Origin: Malachius bipustulatus
Taxonomy: Eukaryota; Arthropoda; Insecta; Coleoptera; Melyridae
Length of the DNA: 64,000 nucleotides
Direction of reading: 5' to 3'
NCBI GenBank assembly: GCA_910589415.1
Contig: OU342638.1
Span: 15,726,014-15,790,013, forward strand
Shown here: piece by piece, positions 45,701 to 56,000 of the stretch
Layout: each line of letters opens with the position of its first letter
Position numbering within the stretch: the first letter of the stretch is position 1
Notes under the pieces: model-generated
The model's input: the letters and a program-made list of their open reading frames with translations, nothing else
Database searches by the model: none
Told to the model about the DNA's origin: nothing
Made by a program: the position numbers and the translations under genes

Positions 45701-47767
45701 CCAATAATAAGCCTAATGTTTTTGATGTTAAAGATGCTAGAAAAACTGGTGGATACACACAAAAGGTACAAGGCGTTGGAAGCTCATGCACTGAATCGAC
45801 ACCTCAACCTGGGAAATCATGTGAGGTTACTCTCCACGTACTAACAAACAAAATAGAAAGGGCACTGGACAATAAAGAAATTGATATTGGAATGTTTCTG
45901 GATATAGAGGGACTTTTGACATGACAACACCTCTTTTAACTCTATCAAGAAAATCGTAGAATTGACCAGGCCATTAATTACTGCAGTGACGCAACAATAA
46001 GCAGCAGATAAATTTTTAGTTCCCTTCGAAAAGCAAGTAAAAGTGATGGTCGCTAAAGGATGCCCATAGAGGGAGTACTATCAACTATTACCGCTGCTGT
46101 GGAGCCTGGTTGTTGACAGCCTACACTGGGAACTAGAAAGAAAACAGATTCATGCACATGATATCACATACTATTCTAGTAATGGGCAAGCCGGACAATG
46201 TTACTCTACTACACTAAGAATAGTAGAAAAATTGGGCCAAGCAGAAAGACCGTCAGTTAACCCTGACAAGACAACAATAATTGCCTTCACAAAAGGAATC
46301 TTCATGACCTGAGGCTTAAACTGGAAGACTAGAAATCCCACTGAGCCACTGAGAAGGTCAAGTAATTGTTATCCTAGACAACAAACCGAACTTTGGAGCA
46401 TGCATAGAAAAAGCAACAAAAAGACTAAAGGCTACACACCCAGGCGTTATGGGTCAGTAGAGGAATATAGGTAGAACGTGTGAATTGAAACCAGACATGG
46501 CACATTGGATGTATGTACACCAAGGTTATGGTTCCCAGGATAACATAAAATGGATCTTATGGTGGCATAAATGCAGAAAAAAGGAACAGGTAACAAATAA
46601 AAGCTTAATAAGCTACAGACTTGTGTTATTAATAATAACAGGGGCGATTAGAATAACACTAACAGCAGCCACAGCAGCCACTGAGGAATAAACATAGCTC
46701 CCACTGGAATGGAGTAAATGGACTGAGACATTCCAAGATATTTATCAGAGAATAAAACAACTGAAATTAAAAAGCTGAGTAAACAGTAAACACCAGCTGA
46801 GATGGCCAGTGGGACTTTTAACAGTACACTGATGTCCACTGATGAAAACACCTCACAATAATAGGTGTTGAGAACAATCCTGACTACAGGAGAAGTTGAT
46901 AGGGGAAACCACAATGTCCAGCCCTGGAAGGAGCTAAAAAAAAAGCACATGCACGGGGCACTGGTCATTAGACTCATACTGGACTATTTTCAGGAAATGG
47001 GGCTAATAAGTTAAAAGCGTAGATGTACAATAAGCGCAAACTTCAGTAAGACGACCTTGGACCTACCCTAGAGGAATAATAATAATGTTTGCTTAAATGA
47101 ATTCTACCTGATGTTAAAAGAAATGTCTCAATTAAACAATCACTCTGACTGTTTCGTTTGTAGTAATCAGAGGAAGCAAAGACTTACGTCTCTAAACATG
47201 TCACTGAAAGCAGGTACATCTGGATCATCTTCCGGACTAGAAAGTAACCGAATTTGTTCCGTACTGTATATGTTACACAAATCGGTAGGTCTGTGAGCGT
47301 CCAACACAAAGAACACGATTTCCTCTTCAGGCTCCAAGATTTCAACGATGTCCACCGTACCGCCACAGTTGATCAAAATAAAATACTTCACATCCCCGCA
47401 GTTCTCCCGAAAGGCTGTCTTCATGTCCTCCAAACCACACACTACCGCCATGGAGTAAAGAACGTGCCGGTTTCTCAATAACGTCTGTAGAATTCTGCAC
47501 GCACATATGCTGTCGATGTCGTAGTGTACCATTAGGAATACTCTCTGAAACAAATTTGTGTCATTAAAAATGTTACAATTTCTAATGGTGCATTGAATGG
47601 CTTCATTGATAAAATGAGTATTTGCAAGAAATGCGCTTCATTTCTCTCAAAAAAGGCATAAACATTCATTTCGATTAGACGAGATGAGTTCACAGAAGTT
47701 TAAAAAGTCAACTTACTTTTCCACACAAAAACTCATAAAAATCCTTCTTCAAATCGTCAACGTACAT
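33760..47767 (-). CDS. Cdc45: Cdc45 replication factor, complete gene, nine exons
   Basis: Coding exons in gene order: 47717-47767, 47188-47544, 42177-42380, 41747-42102, 40473-40677, 40223-40414, 37277-37476, 37140-37216, 33760-33824 (stop TAG 33760-33762). All introns are GT-AG and the phases agree, giving 568 residues, close to human CDC45 (566). Cdc45 joins Mcm2-7 and GINS to form the CMG replicative helicase in the nucleus. Recognisable stretches: N-terminal MYVDDLKKDFYEFL; the DHH-phosphoesterase-like block with VHYDIDSICACRIL, YFILINCGGTVDIVEIL and FFVLDAHRPTDLCNIYS; an acidic then basic linker in exon 3 (SDDDASDDEENE, RASKRRRL); ISFQPDLRLALYRHW in exon 4; GIPPLCENSPKNFFGKAFEQAAERI across exons 7-8; and the C-terminal DRTRFFDALTAVLA. 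Introns range from 58 nt (40415-40472) to 4.8 kb (42381-47187), and the long ones are full of mobile elements. Confidence 0.95.
34599..36673. mobile_element. TACAGGATGTTAC inverted-repeat element, split by a mariner-like insertion
   Basis: The left arm 34599-34750 (CAGGATGTTACAAAAAAGGTG, ATTCAAGATACAGGATGT) is the diverged complement of 36525-36673 (ACACCCTGTATCTTGAATA, CACCTTTTTTATGGAAACACTCTG). TA flanks both ends. The element at 35603-36421 lies inside it. The part at 34850-35300 holds repeated TTCGTGTCGTG-like words but no gene. It is located in the last intron of Cdc45. Confidence 0.6.
35603..36421 (-). mobile_element. Mariner-like element, internally deleted, with TACAGGGTGTTC ends and transposase C-terminal half
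   Basis: Near-perfect inverted repeats of about 120 bp start CAGGGTGTTCTACAAGCTC and are flanked by TA (35603-35604, 36420-36421). Between them, minus-strand 36268-35783 encodes about 160 residues of a Tc1/mariner-type transposase. It has HDGAPPH with the second catalytic Asp, WIGQGGPISWPPRSPDLNP and then LDFYLWG with the third Asp, with 41 residues between the two Asp. The C-terminus is a typical EGGHFEQFL. The DNA-binding half and first catalytic Asp are deleted, and the frame opens with GTG only, so it cannot be active. The spacing suggests a DD41D-type mariner relative. It lies in the last intron of Cdc45 and in the same orientation. Confidence 0.88.
37700..38190 (+). repeat. Polypurine-biased tract in a Cdc45 intron
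   Basis: The plus strand is strongly A/G-rich, with strings such as GAAAAAGTGATAGCAAATAG and GAGAGAAAGAGTAAAGAAGAG, and very few pyrimidine runs. There is no reading frame or repeat unit. On the Cdc45 transcript strand it would be pyrimidine-rich. Confidence 0.6.
38901..40002 (+). mobile_element. Probable solo LTR of a retrotransposon, about 1.1 kb
   Basis: The segment begins TGTAAC at 38901 and ends GTTACA at 40002, the TG...CA inverted termini of LTRs. It is flanked by GTGT at 38897-38900 and 40003-40006, a possible 4-bp target duplication. A polyadenylation signal AATAAAG sits near 39856, about 145 bp from the end, as expected of an R/U5 boundary. The left third is GC-rich and contains three tandem units of about 23 bp (39027-39095). 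No internal gag-pol or second LTR is nearby. It lies in the Cdc45 intron between exons 6 and 7. The family is not determined. Confidence 0.55.
39027..39095 (+). repeat. Three tandem 23-bp units, CTCGTCGACNTCNACTGTCGAGT
   Basis: Three consecutive copies differ at only a few positions; each unit is itself partly palindromic (CTCGTCGA / TCGAGT). They sit in what would be the U3 part of the probable LTR and could be enhancer-like repeats. Confidence 0.8.
40960..41695 (+). mobile_element. R1/LOA-like LINE fragment in a Cdc45 intron
   Basis: Broken plus-strand frames recall the segment between endonuclease and RT of a LINE: RALLLLESHFPG, ARNSLAFGYIHENWRKTGVIFI and then GKSTETVLHQLTTKI near 41550. 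Stops and frameshifts are frequent. It runs opposite to Cdc45 and is the same family as 44790-46985. Confidence 0.65.
42571..42600 (+). repeat. G-run, possible G-quadruplex
   Basis: A run of 12 or more G residues with neighbouring GGGG, CGGGGGG and TTAGGG blocks lies in the long third intron of Cdc45. It could form a G-quadruplex on this strand; run length may also be affected by sequencing. Confidence 0.7.
42727..44761. mobile_element. Motif-array element with CTATACCTTTTCAAC termini
   Basis: CTATACCTTTTCAACTTC at 42727 and its diverged complement ending GGTATAG at 44761 bound a 2.0-kb element. For about 170 bp at the left and 300 bp at the right, the DNA repeats words like CAAATTGAGACTAATC and TCAAATTGAGAATAA in both orientations. 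The arrays end at matching ACGTCTAAATAAA / TTTATTTAGACGTC boundaries (42890 and 44460). The middle contains no transposase frame but does contain a nested hairpin element. It lies in intron 3 of Cdc45. Confidence 0.7.
43565..43828. mobile_element. Nested hairpin MITE
   Basis: TTTAGGTTCCGGCTTACTATTTTCGAAG at 43600 matches the complement of 43768-43800. The inverted arms extend about 60 bp, from TATTAGG...ATTATTTTGATAA on the left to TTATCAAAATAATCCCTAATA on the right, around a 140-bp spacer. Confidence 0.8.
44790..46985 (+). mobile_element. Decayed R1/LOA-like LINE in Cdc45 intron 3
   Basis: Plus-strand fragments follow LINE order. The endonuclease pieces are EPFGCPFGTIRG and LLLGCDANAHHITWGTTGANKRGQTL (about 44835-45083), then NEPTFITV and RREVIDITIGTT. 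The pre-RT/RT pieces are LMFLMLKMLEKLVDTH (about 45700), RALDNKEIDIGMFLDIEG (about 45860) and SVNPDKTTIIAFTKG (about 46255). Numerous stops and frameshifts make it dead. Its sequence style matches 40960-41695, which covers a stretch missing here. Confidence 0.75.
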
Positions 47768-49133
47768 TTTAATGAAGATTTATGTATGGTTTCATTTAAA
47801 ACAATTAAAATTATTCTCGTCAACTTCTTAGAGCAACATCTCAAATTACACTTTCACACAACCGCCAAAAACAACAAAACCGTTTCGATTTGCATGTCCA
47901 ATTTTTTTGAGGTGTTTCAAATATCTGTCAGATTTCAGGTTAACATTTTTCTTTTTCTTTACGAAAAGTTTTCAGTGGCCTTATTTAGTATACCCTGACA
48001 GCCAGAGTTCTGAATACTAATTCCTAATTCACTGTCACTGATTGCTTGTCAGTTGTCATAGTCCTGTCATAATTATTCATTGCGCAGCCTGTGACGTCAG
48101 TGTGGTGATAGCTAGTCACGTTACGTCACAAGATACACAAGCACAACACACGGTTTTCCATACCCTACCACGATACACGAAAAAGGATGGAAGAAATATA
48201 ATTTGACATTTATTTTATAAACAACCTCGCCGCGATTAATACTTTCAGTCAAAATAAAACCACATATAATATGACGTCATTGCGCAGTAATAACCAAAAT
48301 AGTAACAGCAATCGGCATACCGTGTAATGTGTATCGTGTACCCTACTAGAAATATAAAATCAGTATTAGGAAATACACTAGATAATAATCGCAGCTTTCC
48401 TCTATTTACATGTAATAAAAAGTGGGTAAAAAAAAGTAGCGTCATCTATTTCCTCGATCGTTAACTACACGCAGAACTTGAAATACGCCGTCAGTGTGAC
48501 GTCATTAGGCTAGAAATAGACGGTCCCAAATAGACGTCGTCAGTGGTCGGAGAAACCGGTTACGGTTCCAAATAAACAAGCATTTGACAGTTGCAGAGTT
48601 ACCAATTTCACTGTAAACTTTTGATTACAGTAAATGCGGGATTTTTTAAAAATTAAACTACCGACAGACGACGGCTCTAGCTCCACGGAAACCTAAAATA
48701 GGATTTGGTTCAATTCAATCTCAGGTCAGGACTCAGGACCACGTGAACGGTTTGTTTATTTGGAGCCGTCGTGACGTTCCACTGTCGGCGAACTAGATCA
48801 GATTATAGATCTTTTATGTTGCAAAGATCTAGATCAGTTACAACAATAATGTTCTCCAGCCAGACCCTACTATAATATACGAGTATTAGATATAATATGC
48901 AGATTGTATCATTACTCATTAGGTACGTTTACCTGACGTCAAACTGTTGAATAGCAGAGTGTTAGTTGTTGCGTTGCAACACTTGCAACATGTTGGAAAT
49001 AGTTTGAACGCACTGTTGAGATCGAGTGACATGTGACATATGTTTCTGGATACGATTCAAGTTCATAGAAATAATTATTATCATTTCTTTGTCGCTGATC
49101 GTATCAAGTGGATCCTTACTTCCAACTTTTACA
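47768..49133. other. Intergenic DNA upstream of Cdc45
   Basis: Presumably holds the Cdc45 promoter, but no defined element was recognised. A dispersed repeat at about 48370-48480 (CATGTAATAAAAAGTGGG, TCGATCGTTAACT) is shared with 21596-21710. GTGACGTCA words recur at 48090, 48270 and 48500. Confidence 0.45.
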
Positions 49134-50623
49134 TATACACCGTTCACATATTAAAAAAGAACTAGGTGGCCATGAACTTTTGTTTTTAGGTTTGCAAAAA
49201 TGAAAACTCCCTAGATCTCGATTGACAATATCAGCTGATCGAGATATTAAAGGTTAAGTATAGACTGACATTTGTCAAATCACTCAAATTGTCTCAGCTG
49301 ATTAACAGCCTTGTTGTCTAATTGAAGTTTTAGAAGAAGGGGTATCTAGGATAGGTAATTTTTTACTCTGATCAATTTTTTTCAAACTGACAAATAAAAT
49401 TATTAAATTTTTGACATTTTAAATTTCGAAAGAGCAAAATGACGAAAATAATATCTTTAGATGGATAAATCCACATTAGGAAAGCATTTCAATGATTAAG
49501 ATCCAGAAATTCCAAACTTGAGCAAACATTTAAGTCATTCTCTGAAGGTAAAATATATTTGGGATGTAAGTATTAAGTAAAATATGTGTATCTGCTAAAT
49601 TGCTAGTAATGCGGTCTCTGATAGTAGTCAGACCGTGCATTAGCAAGTATTATTATTAGACAGGTCAAATGTGAAATTACACATTTGGGCAGCCCGCCTA
49701 AAACAGGCACTAATTATGAAAATATTGTGTTTCCGAAAGATTTGCAATAATCTATTTCCAATACAACCCAATCGATGCTTAGCAGCTTCCCTCTAAGGAT
49801 AAAGTAAAGAATGTATGTCTTGAAGAGCTTTCAAAATGTAAGTACACCTGATATATGACAAAATTAATATAATCATTGTGAAAAACTTATTTCGGAGGAC
49901 TGGACGAAACAAATGGACATGGTGAAAATCTTATTAAAATCAGAGCGCTGAAGATGATTCTGATTCTAAGCAGGATGCAGTAGCTGTTATTGATAATGGG
50001 GGATAATTTTGGGCCAGAAGCGAAAACTGAAAAGTATCTTGTGTAAAACATTCTCAAGTCTAGAATCTTTGGCTGGTTTCTGACACAGTACTACGATACC
50101 GAATAACCGACGAATTGACGAAAAATATTTTTCATTTACGTACCTATATTTTAATATTTTAATAAACGCACCGATATATTTTAATTACCTGCTATGTATT
50201 TGTTAAAAGTAAATTAATATAATTGATTCAAGTTTTTTATTTTATATTCAAAAAGTACATTTGTGTATTTTCCTAACTTGGCAAAATTACATGATAACCT
50301 TTTTCTCAAACTCTTATGAAAAGCTTTAAGATTTTAAGATCTTAGATCCAGCGACATTGCGTTCTAGTTAAAGATTGCAATATGTGACTAAATGATTCAA
50401 AATAAAAAGCCCGCAAAGATGTAAATATAAATATAATAAAAAGAATACCAAAAATATCAAAAATCCATCTGGCAACTATGTCCTGTTCCTTGCCATAAAA
50501 CTTCAACCTCATAAAAAAGAGACATAACCAAACTCCAGCCAATGATTGACAGCGGTTATACCCAGTGATTTCTATCACCCTACACCATAACCCAATTCTT
50601 TTATAATAAGTGAACGGTGTATA
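49134..50623 (-). mobile_element. TACACCGTTCAC element, copy B (uninterrupted reference copy)
   Basis: Ends TACACCGTTCACATATTA (49136) and GTGAACGGTGTA (to 50621) are inverted repeats flanked by TA on each side. Its reverse complement aligns end to end with copy A at 21810-25944 apart from that copy's insertions. About 1.49 kb with only weak, short frames, so it is non-autonomous. Confidence 0.85.
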
Positions 50624-50734
50624 ATATGATATTCCGCGTTCGAAAGTGACGATTTATGACACTTTGCGCATGTCCGCAACGTTGACTGTGCTGTTAGTTG
50701 CTGTGCGTGAAACAGTTTAGCAACGGTAAATGAG

Positions 50735-52703
50735 TGTATTAGACAGTCCTTTTTCCCGCCTGATTGGAAGATCGCTGAGATTCTTCCCCTGAATAAAATT
50801 TCAAATCCATCTGGTTATGGTGATCTTAGGCCCTTGAGTATATTACCTATTTTCTCCAAGATTCTCGAGCGAATTATGTTCAAACAGCTCTCGAAATATG
50901 TAGACTCATCCAAATTGCTACCAGAGAATCAGTCGGGTTTCAGAGCTGGTCATAGTTGCTCAACTGCTTTACTTACCATTCTAGACGACATTCTGAGAGC
51001 TTATGACTCCAAGAGGGTTACAGTGCTAGTGTTGTTGGACTTCACAAAAGCTTTCGACACTATCAATCACCAGCTGTTGCTTGCTAAATTAAATTATCTG
51101 GGACTATCTAGAGATTCGATAAAACTTGTTCATAGCTTTCTTGATGATAGATCCCAGCGTGTGAAACTGAATGGCCAATGTTCCTCCGTGTTGCGGAATA
51201 TGAGTGGTGTGCCTCAGGGCTCAATTTTATCTCCATTATTGTATGCGATATATACATCTGACCTACAAGATAACATTTCTCACTGCAGTCACCACTTTTA
51301 CGCTGATGACACCCAATTATATTTATCCTTTCCACCTGAGGAACTGACAGATGCCAACTTAAAAATTAACAATGATTTGAATGCCCTGCTGGCGGCAGCC
51401 GAAAAACATTCCCTTAAAATTAACCCCAAAAAATCATCTGTTTTGGTGTTTGGTCCAGCAGAGGCTGTGTCATATGTGAAGGGTCGGCTCAGGATCAGAG
51501 TAGGTGACCAGACTCTGAATCTAACGGATTCTGCAAAAAATCTGGGTGTTATCATCGATTCAAGCTTAAAATTCGATCTGCATGTAAAGAAATTGATACA
51601 AAACTCCTTTCATAAACTTAAGCTATTATATAGCAGTAGACACTTCCTCAGCTGTGAGACAAAAAGAATGTTGTGCGATAGTCTCATTTTATCAAACTTC
51701 AATTACTGTTACCAAGTCTATGGAACCTTTTTGTCACGAGCTTGGCATAGCAGAGTCCAGAGAGTTCAAAATTCCTGTCTGAGATTCATTTATTTGATCA
51801 GAAAATACGACCGAATTTCCCACAAATTGAAGTCGGCTAACTGGCTCAACATGTACAACAGGCTGCGTCATCACACTGTTGTCCTAATACATAAAGTACT
51901 AATCGAAAAAAACCAAGCTATCTTTACAGGAAGATCAAATTCAGAACTGACATACATAATCTGAATGTCAGGCGCAAAAATCTTATTCACTGTCCCAAAC
52001 ACAGAACTCAAATTTTTAAAAAATCATTCACGTACCTGGCATTCAGTTTGTATAACAATATTCCCACCGACTATAAATTGCTTAGCGCTCTCAAATTCAA
52101 AATTAAACACAAAAAAAGGCTTTTGCATGAACAATGAGCACAGCCCGCCGCCCTCCGGCAATTTTTCTAAAAGAGCTTTATAGTCCATCTCCTTCATATA
52201 GTCACGGAACTCACGGATACGCTGGGTCGATTCATTTACTCCATGTGGCGGAATCTCATTGTCATACGTCGTTGCTACGGGAAATTCTGACGAATATTGA
52301 ACTTGTTATTTGATAGGCAATGCGATATGTGGTATAACTCATGTGGGTAGCGTCCTCCGGTCCTTGTGGGTGTTGTATGTATTTAGTTTTAGTTTCTCAT
52401 TATAATACATTAAATTACGTTTATATTTTCATATTCTTCCTTTTGTTTAGTTTAGGGTCGTTTTTTATAGTTTATATGATAGGGATCATTATTGTGTTGG
52501 GATTAGGTTAAGATTCAGGGGTTGGTGGAAGACCAGAAACCTCAAAAGAGGCGACTGAACCAGTGCCTTTTGCACCCTATTTGGCACATCATGTAAGTTA
52601 TCTAACTATCGTTTATTTGTTGTATATTATTGTATGTATTTACATGTATGTGGTATGAGGCGATGCAATAAACATTATTATTATTATTATTATTATTATT
52701 AAA
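50735..52703 (+). mobile_element. 5'-truncated jockey/CR1-like LINE with (ATT)n tail
   Basis: The reading frame opens within the RT: PDWKIAEILPLNK near 50760, then FSKILERIMFKQL, LPENQSGFRAGHSCSTAL, VLLDFTKAFDTINH, SGVPQGSILSPLLYAIY and FYADDTQLYLSF. The domain downstream continues to about 51962, where a frameshift moves coding to 51965-52183. The 3' end has AATAAA followed by an (ATT)n run at 52674-52700, typical of LINE tails. The endonuclease half is missing, so this copy cannot move by itself. Confidence 0.88.
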
Positions 52704-52770
52704 TAGTGAGCGGTATGTCTAGGGCGTTAGTGTCGGTAATACAGGTTCTCTAAGTATGTCTGGACGCAAG
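52704..52770. repeat. Solitary end related to the THAP-containing TIR element
   Basis: GGGCGTTAGTGTCGGTAATACAGGTTCTCTA matches the right terminus at 61843-61873 (GCGTTAGTGTCGGTAATGCAGG). No left partner was found; the LINE that ends at 52703 may have interrupted it. Confidence 0.55.
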
Positions 52771-53065
52771 CGCAACGTACCCATTGATAAAATAAGCAGT
52801 ACCTGTCATCTGTCACTTCATGATAGTGACAAAACTAGAAATCTGAGTACTTTTTATAGTTTTATTAGAATGTCATTAATCAAGGCCAGTAAGTTGGTTC
52901 ACTTTGAAATAAAAAGAAGAAGAAACACGTGCGAATTTTGCTTTAGTAGGTGTTATTATTTTTATCTTCAAATTCTTATCAATTTATTTATTTTACATGG
53001 TGAAATTGGTGGTGAACTGTTAAGTTCCGATTTTGTAAATAAAACAAGCTTCTAAGAAAAAAATT

Positions 53066-56000
53066 ATGTCTCGCCCCGAACATTTGGCACCTCCAGAAAT
53101 CGTAAGTTTTCAAAATTTAAAATCATGTCTTCAGCCCCTTTAAAACATTTCTTTATTTTAGTATTATGACGAAAATGAAGCTAGAAAATATACGCAAAAG
53201 TAAGTACCTATATTTAGCAATTTCCTCTGAACGAAACTATCTAAATTTTCAACAATTACCATCAGTTCCAGAATCATCGAGATCCAGGAACAGATGTGTG
53301 CGAGAGCGATAGAATTATTATTGCTACCCGAAGATGAACCTTGCTTTCTTCTGGACATCGGTTGTGGTTCTGGTGTAAGCGGCAGTGTTCTAGAAGACAA
53401 TGGTCACTACTGGGTTGGTCTGGACATTTCTAAAGCGATGCTAGGTTAGAGCTTCTTTATTGTATTTTTATTGAACACGACTATCTGAAGGAATTTAAGG
53501 AAATGAACCTTGTACGAGTGCGTATTACATTACAAGCAACCCAAAGATTATACTCGTTATTGTTTATTTTTAATTGTATATTTATTTGTAATTTATTGTT
53601 TTTTCTAGATGTGGCAAATGAGAGTGAAGTGACCGGCGATCTCTTACTTTCCGACATGGGACAGGGATGTCCTTTTCGAGCTGGTACTTTTGATGGAGCC
53701 GTCAGTGTTTCCGCCCTGCAGTGGCTCTGCAATGCTGACAAACTCTCTCATAACCCCGTTAAAAGATTGTATAAATTCTTCAGCACTCTCTATTCGTGTT
53801 TGGTAAATTAATTTTAATAATATTAACAACACCATTATACATGTGAAATTGTTCAATTGATCACCCTTTTTGCAGGTGATGCTGAATGAAAAAAAGTTTT
53901 GGACAAAAGCTGTACAGTTTGAAGGGGGAAATCTGATCTGGCCTCTTTCTGAGGCCAAGTTGCGAATTATGTACTTGGTATCTTTCTACAAAAGCACCAT
54001 AGCTCGCTCAACATAAATTCAACATTATTAGCAAAATTTTTGCAAAATTACTCAGGCGGTCGTATTCGCCCGCTGCAGCACGGGCGGCATCATAAGGCCT
54101 CCCTTGCCGAGCGGGCGTACACAGGCGGTCGCGTTTGCTTCATCATCGTGCCTCCCTTGCCGAGCGGGCGTACGTCAGCGGTCGTACTCCAGCGTAATAG
54201 ACCAGTCGGATCAAATGTCATACCTACAAATGTGAATGTGATGTTATACAAAATGAATGTTATACAAAAAAATTCAGGGAGAAATACCTAAAACTCGTCT
54301 ACTGTATTTTCGTACATTAGGTTAGGTTTCATTCATTAAGAATTGTTATTTAGTTTTATTTCTAAAATAAACCGCATTACTATTTTTCCTGCATTATTGC
54401 TTTGCTGAACACCTAAAAATCCAATATAGATATGTGCTGAACATCGGCGCCACGGCGGTCGTATACGACCGCTGTCCCTTGTTGTCAGTTACTTCTATAA
54501 TTCACGAAATATCCCGAAACTGGCAGTGTATAACCAGCTATCTGTGCCATGGCGGTCGCCAGATGTGGTTAAACGGATCCAATTCACGACCGCTGGCACA
54601 GCACGCATCGACAAAGTATACACTCTGCTAGCGGGCGTATACGACCGCCGCGGCATGAGGGAAAAAATTACTAGCGGTCGTATACGACCGTCACGGCAAT
54701 CAACCTGTTAATACATTTTTATACATCCAAGGTCAAAGTTTTTTCAGGCATTTTCAGGATTTCCTTCTTCAAACTGTATGTACAGCTTTTATCTGAAACT
54801 TTTTTTCATTCAGCAGAAGCTGCTGTTCAGGGTGATCAATTAAAATGGTATTATGTATCACGACTGCAATAATTATGATACAGCTAGTCATAATACCTAC
54901 ATGTAGTAGGTAGATATTATGAGCCTTGAAAAGTAAAATCATTCAAATAGTTTTATTTATAAGAAAAAAGGCTTCCTATACTGAATGTATCTTCATTTAT
55001 TTATGTTTGATAAAAATACTCTCTCCTTACATGTTAAAATTATTAGCGTAATAACACACTCAATGGGAAGCGAGTGTCAATTATTTATCTATCCTTTTTT
55101 GTTCTATCCTGTTTCGCTGTCATTCTCCAAAGATCAGAAATAATGTACGAAGTTTCAAATCAAATGGACAGACTTTTTTATTTGAATTTATATTTTAACT
55201 TTGCATGATCGAATGGATTTTTGAGAAAAGAATAGTCCGCTTCCTGGGATTGTATTCTCTAATATGCCTATACAGGGTGTCTCATGTAACTTATCCCTGT
55301 AACTTATTAAAGAACCTGAAAGTGGTAGGAAAAAGTTTTTCAAGAAAATGTTGTTTCGAATAATGAGATCTTTTTTATACTGAATTAATTATTCATTATT
55401 AATAATTATTTTTATTTGTTACAAGTCATAAATTTAATTGTCATAATACTCAAATCAAATTCAAACTTGAAATCACTATTTTTTATAGCTGAACCCAATT
55501 TTTCATAACAGTATACAGGGTCACAACAATCTGCAAATTTCTTGTTTTCTATGCCTTATCTTCTGACCAGTAGGTATACTTTCATACAGTGTTGACCCTG
55601 TATAAAAAAGATCCCATTATCCAGAATTATAAAAAAAAATTGTACCACCAAGTTCTTTATTAAGATACACAGGCCCCAGTTATATCTGACTTAGACACCC
55701 TGTAAATATTAAATTACAGTTTAGTTATTAATTTTAGAGTCGTTCAGCTCGGGCCGCTCTGCAGTTTTACCCCCAGAACGCCGATCAGGTAGAACTTATA
55801 ACGTCACAGGCGACCAAAGCCGGTTTTTATGGGGGAGTTGTGGTGGACTACCCGAATTCTTCGAAAGCGAAGAAATTCTTTCTCGTCCTGATGACCGGGG
55901 GTAACGTACCTCTTCCCAAGGCGTTGGGAACCGAAGATTCAAACTGTAAGTAAAAAAATGAGCCCAAATAATTATTACGTAGTCGCCTTGCTTTTAAACC

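Noticed and set aside
47684..47998. 104-codon plus-strand ORF
   Set aside because: It overlaps the first coding exon of Cdc45 on the opposite strand and has no protein-like features.
52756..53055. 99-codon ORF just upstream of Bud23
   Set aside because: No domain recognised; it lies between a LINE tail and the Bud23 start and may be 5' UTR or repeat DNA.
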